Virus record (IMG/VR): IMGVR_UViG_3300037427_002846
Location: 1 to 21,743 of that record
DNA: 21,743 bases
Source of the DNA: a virus
Direction: 5' to 3' (one strand)
This document shows positions 18,137 to 21,743 of the stretch, one piece after another. The translations under genes were made by a program, and so were the position numbers. The notes beneath the pieces were generated by a model, which saw only the letters and a list, made by a program, of their open reading frames with translations, was not told the DNA's origin and did not search any database. Position 1 is the first letter of the stretch, and each line of letters opens with the position of its first letter.

Positions 18137-18903
18137 TAAATAACTCTCATTTTCTCATGTCCTACACGTATGCGAGGGTCACACCATGTCTCAATACCTG
18201 CTTCTTTAGCATCTAGGCAGAAAGACACGTCCTCACCACACATATCCTGAACTCCACCTGACTCGAAGACTTGCATCTTAGGAGCAAACCAAGGATATTC
18301 CATATTCTCGAATACACCCTTCTTAATTAATACCCAACCGAAACCAGTATAGTCAACTGTGAAAGGTTTGTTGCGCTTGCCCATAGACTCAACAGTCTCG
18401 TGATTCATAACTCCACCATTCTTACGGAAGTCATCCTCCTCTAACCAGTGTGCAACTGATGTAGTATGGCCGTCTTCTGTGGAATACCAGCCAGCTGCGA
18501 TTTCTCTTTCATCACCTTCCGCAGGGACTGCTAGATCGCAGAGTTGCCAGAACTTATTTGCATCAAAGACAATATCATTATCAATCCAGAGTTGATAGTC
18601 ATACTCTAGTTTACCATCCCAAGGTATCTGCTTAGGTCCACGAAGAACATTTGCTCCAAGACACTTACATCTTGCAAAGTTCACCATAGACGAATAATCT
18701 TGAGATATCTGTATACTCATTCCCGACTGTACCATATCAAAGCACAGTTGTACGAAATTCTTTAAAAACGTATAAGAACAACTTCTGCCAGGTAGACAGA
18801 ATACAATTGTCTTACCTTTCATTCTTGCTTTGATAGCAGGAATATCCCAACTAGGTGCTTCCCTTGTAGGTGCTTTGGCTTTAACAGTAAATCCTTTTGC
18901 CAT
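18136..18903 (-). CDS. Putative GT-A fold glycosyltransferase (255 aa)
   Basis: After a short basic N-terminus, KTIVFCLPGRS (residues 31-41) looks like the first strand of a nucleotide-sugar binding fold. LWIDNDIVF places a DxD motif at D108-N109-D110, the usual metal and sugar-nucleotide site of GT-A enzymes. CGEDVSFCLDAKEAG (E224, D225) resembles the later ED motif that supplies the catalytic base in family 2-like enzymes, and H249 near the end resembles the C-terminal metal-binding His. No membrane segment is seen. Known relatives in cyanophages are usually labelled glycosyltransferase or hypothetical. The target could be phage DNA, a virion protein or a host surface sugar; the sequence does not say. 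It has its own perfect-consensus sigma70-type promoter just upstream and is coupled to the basic 48-aa gene. Substrate unknown; fold assignment moderately confident. Confidence 0.75.
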   Translation of the reverse strand: MAKGFTVKAKAPTREAPSWDIPAIKARMKGKTIVFCLPGRSCSYTFLKNFVQLCFDMVQSGMSIQISQDYSSMVNFARCKCLGANVLRGPKQIPWDGKLEYDYQLWIDNDIVFDANKFWQLCDLAVPAEGDEREIAAGWYSTEDGHTTSVAHWLEEDDFRKNGGVMNHETVESMGKRNKPFTVDYTGFGWVLIKKGVFENMEYPWFAPKMQVFESGGVQDMCGEDVSFCLDAKEAGIETWCDPRIRVGHEKMRVI

Positions 18904-18925
18904 AACTTGTAATTACTTCATTTCA

Positions 18926-18954
18926 ATTATAATGCAATTCTATGTATATGTCAA
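18926..18954 (-). promoter_or_regulatory. Sigma70-type promoter for the glycosyltransferase-like gene
   Basis: The minus strand carries TTGACA (18949-18954), a 17-base spacer and TATAAT (18926-18931), which is full consensus at both hexamers and at optimal spacing. The -35 hexamer overlaps the TGA stop of the preceding 77-aa gene. The start codon lies 22 nt beyond the -10. It is expected to be read by unmodified host polymerase, so early. Confidence 0.88.
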
Positions 18955-19184
18955 TAAGAATCTCCCCCTTGTGGTTCTGCGAATATTCTCACAGGTCCAC
19001 CAACACCTACGGTAGGTGCTGCTTTCTCATAACTCAAATCTTCTGCTTCATAGTCTGTCTTTAACAATCCTACCATTACATTCAACATCTCCCATGTCTG
19101 ATCAAATTCTTCTTGTTTAAGATTATGATACAAACATTTATCCTTTGCATATATGTGATAAGTTGTAATCTCAGATCTATCCAT
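18951..19184 (-). CDS. Conserved cyanophage-type hypothetical protein (77 aa)
   Basis: The frame runs from ATG 19182-19184 to TGA 18951-18953. The protein contains TTYHIYAKDKCLYHNLKQEEFDQTW near the N-terminus and a MVGLLKTDYEAEDLSYE segment. I recognise this pattern from short uncharacterised cyanomyovirus proteins. The predicted product is soluble and mildly acidic, with a helical middle. No function is known to me. It follows the oxygenase-like gene by 23 nt and may share its transcript. Its stop codon lies within the -35 box of the next promoter. Confidence 0.8.
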   Translation of the reverse strand: MDRSEITTYHIYAKDKCLYHNLKQEEFDQTWEMLNVMVGLLKTDYEAEDLSYEKAAPTVGVGGPVRIFAEPQGGDSY

Positions 19185-19207
19185 TTTAAAAAAGGTCTTT
19201 ATTTAAT

Positions 19208-19816
19208 TTATACGTATTTTACATTTATATCTAAATTACCTGCTATACTAACTCTATCATATTCTTCTTCATGAGGTTCTACCCAATGAAAGATGTCACT
19301 AGGAAATACTATCATATCACCAATATTAAAGTCAATGGATATTGAAGATCCTACCTGATTATAAAATCTGTCCAGTTTTACTCTGTCATTTGGATTTTGT
19401 ATCCATAGAATTCCTTTAGTGAGATATACAACAAATACTAAATCTACTTCCTTATGATTATGACATCTATTATAATCTCTATTAGATGTTATGTTATACC
19501 ATATCTCTCCAAACTTTAAGTGGATTGGAATCTTTTGTATATTTTCAATTATATGGTTTCTTATTTTACTTGGAATATTGTTTATGGAAGTAAGATTTCC
19601 CTCGTTATTAAGAAACCCACCCACACTCGTATTAATATTAAAATCTACGGACCGTAGTGGAACGGCGTTTTTATTATCTCCTTTCCAATAGTTCATATAA
19701 TCTATTTTTTGTCTGCCCTTTACTATATCTTCAATTTCATCAGAAATTTTTTCAGCAAAATTTTCATCTGCTTTGAATAAGAAAAAGGGTGTCTTAAAAA
19801 AATCTATCTCTTGCAT
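19208..19816 (-). CDS. Putative 2OG-Fe(II) oxygenase (202 aa)
   Basis: The protein carries the double-stranded beta-helix signature of 2-oxoglutarate/Fe(II)-dependent oxygenases common in cyanophages (PF13759-like). It has IWYNI (residues 105-109), then N116-R-C-H119-N-H121 resembling the NxxHxH iron-binding box, YLTKGILWIQNP, and a distal box FPSDIFHWVEPH with H177. This is followed by YDRVSIAGN, where R188 would bind the 2-oxoglutarate carboxylate. Overall length fits. The N-terminal ~45 residues (IDFFKTPFFLF...) also match the usual opening of these proteins. Substrate is unknown; phage relatives are proposed to hydroxylate proteins or modify nucleobases. The start at ATG 19814-19816 has no clear Shine-Dalgarno site. 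Upstream lie a late-like motif at 19862-19869 and a perfect sigma70-type promoter at 20013-20041. Confidence 0.78.
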   Translation of the reverse strand: MQEIDFFKTPFFLFKADENFAEKISDEIEDIVKGRQKIDYMNYWKGDNKNAVPLRSVDFNINTSVGGFLNNEGNLTSINNIPSKIRNHIIENIQKIPIHLKFGEIWYNITSNRDYNRCHNHKEVDLVFVVYLTKGILWIQNPNDRVKLDRFYNQVGSSISIDFNIGDMIVFPSDIFHWVEPHEEEYDRVSIAGNLDINVKYV

Positions 19817-20012
19817 GAAAAGTAATAAGGGGGGTTTTTACTCTGAGAAATTTTTTAGAGGAATTTATATATAGCTCTCGAATTCGGTTCGTTGTAGGTT
19901 AGGGACTTTCGGTTTTTTATAAACGCAACGCCCGCACCGCAAAATAACATATAGGGGGCATAAACGCTGTCGAAACTGTCAATAACTCATACGGTCATTA
20001 AGTGTTATTATT
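19817..20012 (-). other. Long untranslated leader upstream of the oxygenase-like gene
   Basis: Between the sigma70-type -10 at 20013-20018 and the oxygenase-like ATG there are about 195 bases with no credible gene. The longest minus-strand frame I followed is 14 codons. It includes a GC-rich patch at about 19924-19940 (cgcaacgcccgcaccgc), which stands out in AT-rich DNA, an 8-bp palindrome CGAATTCG at 19879-19886, and a second TTGACAGTTT at 19973-19982. I could not fold it into a known riboswitch or RNA. Confidence 0.45.
19862..19869 (-). promoter_or_regulatory. Possible late promoter motif for the oxygenase-like gene
   Basis: The minus strand reads TATAAATT, seven of eight bases of the T4 late consensus TATAAATA, 45 nt upstream of the start codon. 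In AT-rich DNA such a match can arise by chance, so this is weak support for late expression. Confidence 0.35.
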
Positions 20013-20041
20013 ATTATACAATATAATGGGCAGACTGTCAA
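20013..20041 (-). promoter_or_regulatory. Sigma70-type promoter upstream of the oxygenase-like gene
   Basis: TTGACA (20036-20041), a 17-base spacer and TATAAT (20013-20018) on the minus strand give full consensus at optimal spacing. It lies downstream of the 41-aa gene stop and points towards the oxygenase-like and 77-aa genes. The -35 belongs to a longer TTGACAGTCT string resembling TTGACAGTTT at two other sites. Confidence 0.85.
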
Positions 20042-20075
20042 CAACCTGCCCCTAATCGTGTTTACTAATTGTTAC

Positions 20076-20201
20076 TTATAGTGCTGTATCTTCCACCTCT
20101 ACAATATCATCCAAAACTGATAAGATTTCCGCACCATTGTTTGCATTATCTAGCAAGAATTCTGCAAAGTTTGGTGATACTCTGTTCACGTAATCTGCCA
20201 T
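20076..20201 (-). CDS. Small acidic protein of unknown function (41 aa)
   Basis: The frame runs from ATG 20199-20201 to TAA 20076-20078. The protein starts MADYVNRVSPNFAEFLLDN, then has an acidic helix-like tail (ILSVLDDIVEVEDTAL). Composition is protein-like and clearly acidic. There is no strong Shine-Dalgarno site. It lies 71 nt after the 59-aa gene and probably shares the promoter at 20483-20511. I do not recognise a family. Confidence 0.6.
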   Translation of the reverse strand: MADYVNRVSPNFAEFLLDNANNGAEILSVLDDIVEVEDTAL

Positions 20202-20272
20202 AATAAGTTGTTAATAATTGTACTGAGATTAAGAGTGATTCACCCTTACATAAGAGGGACACTTTAGACGCT

Positions 20273-20452
20273 TCAGTTATAATAATCCAACGGCAAATCT
20301 ACATCCTCTATGTAACACTTACAGTCCTCAATCTCTTGCATATCTAATACTTTTCTCCAGTCAATCTCTCTTGGATTAAAGTCATCAAGCACATCCAATT
20401 CTAGTGTTATTCTATACTTAGTCTTCTGCCCGTAGTAGTTAGAAACTGTCAT
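20273..20452 (-). CDS. Small protein of unknown function (59 aa)
   Basis: The frame runs from ATG 20450-20452 to TGA 20273-20275. The protein reads MTVSNYYGQKTKYRITLELDV at its start, followed by FNPREIDWRKVLDMQEIEDCKCYIEDVDLP. The alternation of an amphipathic strand (KYRITLELDV) and a helix suggests a small folded domain, and similar short proteins occur in cyanophages. The start is 30 nt downstream of a perfect sigma70-type -10. The leader is unusual in being C-rich (CCCCCAACCC) with no Shine-Dalgarno site. Function unknown. Confidence 0.7.
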   Translation of the reverse strand: MTVSNYYGQKTKYRITLELDVLDDFNPREIDWRKVLDMQEIEDCKCYIEDVDLPLDYYN

Positions 20453-20482
20453 GGGATTAGAGGGTTGGGGGTGATACTTACT

Positions 20483-20511
20483 ATTATAATATGACTGTGG
20501 AAAACTGTCAA
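20483..20511 (-). promoter_or_regulatory. Sigma70-type promoter with a TTTTCCACA site in its spacer
   Basis: TTGACA (20506-20511), a 17-base spacer and TATAAT (20483-20488) on the minus strand give full consensus. The spacer contains TTTTCCACA (20496-20504), so a protein bound there would block or remodel the promoter. It drives the 59-aa and 41-aa genes. Confidence 0.87.
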
Positions 20512-20585
20512 GAATTACAGTATTATTATGTATAAATCCTTATATTTTAAAAAACGTAATACCCTGACAAAATATAAACGAGGGA

Positions 20586-20615
20586 TTGACAATTAAACCG
20601 AGTTCGTGTTATACT
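20586..20615 (+). promoter_or_regulatory. Plus-strand sigma70-type promoter facing against all the genes
   Basis: TTGACA (20586-20591), an 18-base spacer and TATACT (20610-20615) lie on the plus strand. No plus-strand gene follows. The transcript would pass through the TTCCACA array and the inverted repeat and then run antisense to the right-hand operon. The -35 is perfect and the -10 matches five of six bases. Confidence 0.65.
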
Positions 20616-20647
20616 CTGCTCGGTAAGATCACTATAAAATCAACACT

Positions 20648-20721
20648 TTATTCACATATATTCCACACTATCTAACAACAATTCCACACGTATTCCACCT
20701 ATTAACTATTACTTTTCCACA
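20648..20721 (+). repeat. Five phased DnaA-box-like motifs
   Basis: Nine-base motifs start at 20648 (TTATTCACA), 20659 (TATTCCACA), 20680 (AATTCCACA), 20691 (TATTCCACC) and 20713 (TTTTCCACA), all on the plus strand. The spacings are 11, 21, 11 and 22 bp, close to one or two helical turns, so bound proteins would lie on one face of the DNA. The last copy is the perfect TTTTCCACA; the others differ by one to three bases. Confidence 0.65.
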
Positions 20722-20807
20722 CACTTGTTGAAAAGAGATACATTAAGCACCCCTATTTATTAGACCATTTATAATTCATTTTAAAGCATATTACACTCGA
20801 TAAGTAA

Positions 20808-20846
20808 TAGTTTTCCACAGAAATGCCCCCTAGTTGTGGAAAACTA
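20808..20846. repeat. 12-bp perfect inverted repeat made of two TTTTCCACA sites
   Basis: TAGTTTTCCACA (20808-20819) and TGTGGAAAACTA (20835-20846) are exact reverse complements separated by 15 bases. As DNA this is an inverted pair of DnaA-box-like sites. As RNA it would be a hairpin with a 12-bp stem. It lies about 60 bp beyond the stop of the right-hand operon, but has no proper T-run for a classic terminator. Confidence 0.75.
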
Positions 20847-20881
20847 AGAGGCACAGTCTGTATTTGATTGTTGTTAATTAG

Positions 20882-20890
20882 TGCTATAAT
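20882..20890 (+). promoter_or_regulatory. Possible extended -10 promoter on the plus strand
   Basis: TGCTATAAT is a perfect -10 with the TGn extension. A TTGATT 15 bases upstream is only a weak and closely spaced -35. The plus-strand product would be antisense to the right-hand operon. AT-rich background makes chance occurrence possible. Confidence 0.3.
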
Positions 20891-20905
20891 ACACCTTGTA
20901 GAGTG

Positions 20906-21058
20906 TTAATAATTATGCAAAGTCCTATAGGGTTTATAACAGTATCTCTCCTGTTGCTGAGTATCAATTAGAGACGATAATCCTTGAGTTTCGTTTCTAT
21001 CTTCAGTTGATAATCTTGCCCTTAGTTGTTGATACTCTTCAGTTGTAAGTGTTGTCAT
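20906..21058 (-). CDS. Small protein of unknown function (50 aa)
   Basis: The frame runs from ATG 21056-21058 to TAA 20906-20908. The protein begins MTTLTTEEYQQLRARLSTEDRN and ends in RYCYKPYRTLHNY. The N-terminal half is likely helical, and the tail is aromatic and basic. It follows the 49-aa membrane protein gene by 6 nt and is the last gene of the right-hand cluster. No Shine-Dalgarno site is clear. I do not recognise a family. An 18-codon hydrophobic plus-strand frame overlaps it and is taken as a shadow. Confidence 0.65.
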   Translation of the reverse strand: MTTLTTEEYQQLRARLSTEDRNETQGLSSLIDTQQQERYCYKPYRTLHNY

Positions 21059-21064
21059 AATGTG

Positions 21065-21214
21065 TTACTCAGAGAATGGGATTACAGGTAATTGTTTGTA
21101 TATAACCTCTTGCGATTGTATTCCTTTTATATCTCTTTTTGCCATCCAGATGTTTGCATATAGTACGAATATTATACCACTAATTGTTAGTAATGTCCAT
21201 CTAGTTTTGCTCAT
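21065..21214 (-). CDS. Small single-pass membrane protein (49 aa)
   Basis: The frame runs from ATG 21212-21214 to TAA 21065-21067. A basic start (MSKTRW) is followed by a hydrophobic stretch TLLTISGIIFVLYANIWM at about residues 7-24, then a basic MAKRDIKG, so one inner-membrane helix is likely. The rest (residues ~32-49) is polar. The start overlaps the stop of the 135-aa gene by 4 bases (ATGA), which indicates translational coupling. It could be a holin-like, superinfection-exclusion or host-modifying peptide; nothing in the sequence chooses among these. Confidence 0.72.
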   Translation of the reverse strand: MSKTRWTLLTISGIIFVLYANIWMAKRDIKGIQSQEVIYKQLPVIPFSE

Positions 21215-21618
21215 GTTTGTGATAAATGAATAGGGTAATCTGGATCATTAAATTTACCAAAACTAAACTTACTATCTTTAACAATTTCATTATAGAATTG
21301 CTCATCATACTTATAACTATTCATCTTCATATTGTCTACTAATCTATCAACTTTGTCTGCATAATCATCCTTCTTATCTGTTACTTTATGTGCCTTATCA
21401 TTAAGTGTTAAACTACCAGCATATTGTGTCTTATTTAATAACTCACATCTATGAATTGCAAGCAGTAAATTCATATCTACTCCCTCCCAATCTGTCCATT
21501 CTGAAACATAATCATCACACGTAAAATCACCTGTTTCATCTACATTTAGTGGGCAAGATTTGAATTCAAAATCATCATCTACCCAGAAGATTCTTCCGAA
21601 TGTTTCACTTTTATACAT
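21211..21618 (-). CDS. Hypothetical phage protein (135 aa)
   Basis: The frame could open at 21693, but I place the start at ATG 21616-21618. There AGGAGG (21628-21633) stands 9 nt upstream, the only strong Shine-Dalgarno site I found in this window, and the protein then opens MYKSETFGRIFWVDDDFEF. The extra 25 upstream residues overlap another likely gene and look like spurious translation. The protein is acidic and rich in Asp, Tyr and Lys, with a TCDDYVSEWTDWEGVDMNLLLAIHRCE middle. No domain is recognised. It overlaps the genes on both sides, by 8 and 4 bases. Confidence 0.78.
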   Translation of the reverse strand: MYKSETFGRIFWVDDDFEFKSCPLNVDETGDFTCDDYVSEWTDWEGVDMNLLLAIHRCELLNKTQYAGSLTLNDKAHKVTDKKDDYADKVDRLVDNMKMNSYKYDEQFYNEIVKDSKFSFGKFNDPDYPIHLSQT

Positions 21619-21736
21619 GGCAATAGTCCTCCTGTTTGATATACTGTGCTGGCATATATTCAGATGTAACATTATACTTACAGTCTTTAACATACTCCCT
21701 TACTTGATAATAAAACTCATCACGAGATATTATCAT
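21611..21736 (-). CDS. Small hypothetical protein at the right edge (41 aa, start uncertain)
   Basis: The frame runs from ATG 21734-21736 to TAA 21611-21613. The product reads MIISRDEFYYQVREYVKDCK, then a SEYMPAQYIKQEDYCHV tail. It overlaps the 135-aa gene by 8 bases and contains that gene's ribosome site, as is common for coupled phage genes. The window ends 7 bases upstream, so an earlier start cannot be excluded. No family recognised. Confidence 0.6.
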   Translation of the reverse strand: MIISRDEFYYQVREYVKDCKYNVTSEYMPAQYIKQEDYCHV

Positions 21737-21743
21737 TTTCTTT

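Larger units (their letters stand above)
20453..20905. other. Gene-free control region with divergent promoters and DnaA-box-like array
   Basis: No credible coding frame was found in these 453 bases; the frames I followed on the plus strand are 14-18 codons. The region holds a leftward perfect promoter, a rightward promoter, an AT-rich tract at about 20512-20556, five phased same-strand TTCCACA-type motifs, and an inverted pair of TTTTCCACA sites. TTTTCCACA is, to my knowledge, the DnaA box reported for cyanobacteria. It may be a replication origin, an early-expression switch or a noncoding RNA locus. Confidence 0.65.

Noticed and set aside
19870-19940. Possible tRNA or tmRNA remnant (TTCGGTTCG and neighbouring GC-rich bases)
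   Set aside because: I could not build acceptor, D and anticodon arms around the T-loop-like string.
20915-20971. Plus-strand 18-codon hydrophobic frame (MQSPIGFITVSLLLLSIN) behind the extended -10
   Set aside because: Overlaps a longer minus-strand gene in a coupled cluster and has no ribosome site; kept only as a curiosity.
21619-21693. 25-residue upstream extension of the 135-aa gene
   Set aside because: The AGGAGG site 9 nt before ATG 21616-21618 decides the start, and the extension overlaps another likely gene.
1-21743. Insertion sequence, integrase or attachment site
   Set aside because: No transposase or integrase frame and no terminal inverted repeats with target duplications were seen; the phage appears lytic in this window.

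Overview
This window looks like the genome of a T4-like marine myovirus, most likely a cyanophage infecting Prochlorococcus or Synechococcus. The DNA is AT-rich and every supported gene lies on the minus strand, so genes read from right to left. The diagnostic block is the baseplate wedge order gp25, gp6, a giant protein at the gp7 position, then gp8. Small genes typical of cyanomyoviruses, with a 2OG-Fe(II) oxygenase-like gene and a glycosyltransferase-like gene, lie upstream. The host assignment is an inference from protein flavour, AT content and cyanobacterial-type DnaA-box-like sites; no marker gene proves it.

Right end (about 20906-21736): four tightly packed small minus-strand genes (41, 135, 49 and 50 aa). 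They overlap or nearly touch and are probably one transcription unit. The 135-aa gene has the only strong Shine-Dalgarno site found here.

Control region (about 20453-20905): 453 bp without a credible gene. It holds a perfect-consensus minus-strand sigma70-type promoter, a plus-strand sigma70-type promoter facing against all the genes, five same-strand TTCCACA-type motifs at near-helical spacing, and a 12-bp inverted repeat made of two TTTTCCACA sites. This is the best candidate in the window for an undescribed element: a replication origin, a DnaA-responsive switch or a noncoding RNA.

Middle (17784-20452): small genes of 59 and 41 aa, a second perfect-consensus promoter, the oxygenase-like gene, a 77-aa gene, a third perfect-consensus promoter, a glycosyltransferase-like gene coupled to a basic 48-aa gene, a rho-independent terminator, and an acidic 48-aa gene.

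Structural module (1-17734): a late promoter (AATAAATA) precedes gp25, gp6 and a 4741-aa protein. A second copy of the same late motif precedes gp8, which runs off the left edge. gp25, gp6 and gp8 have ordinary T4-like character. The gp7-position protein is about 4.6 times the length of T4 gp7. It carries a YHYH-like domain, repeated glycine-rich beta modules and a tandem cysteine-containing repeat block.

The logic is phage-like. Host-polymerase promoters drive the small accessory genes on the right, and late promoters drive the virion genes on the left.
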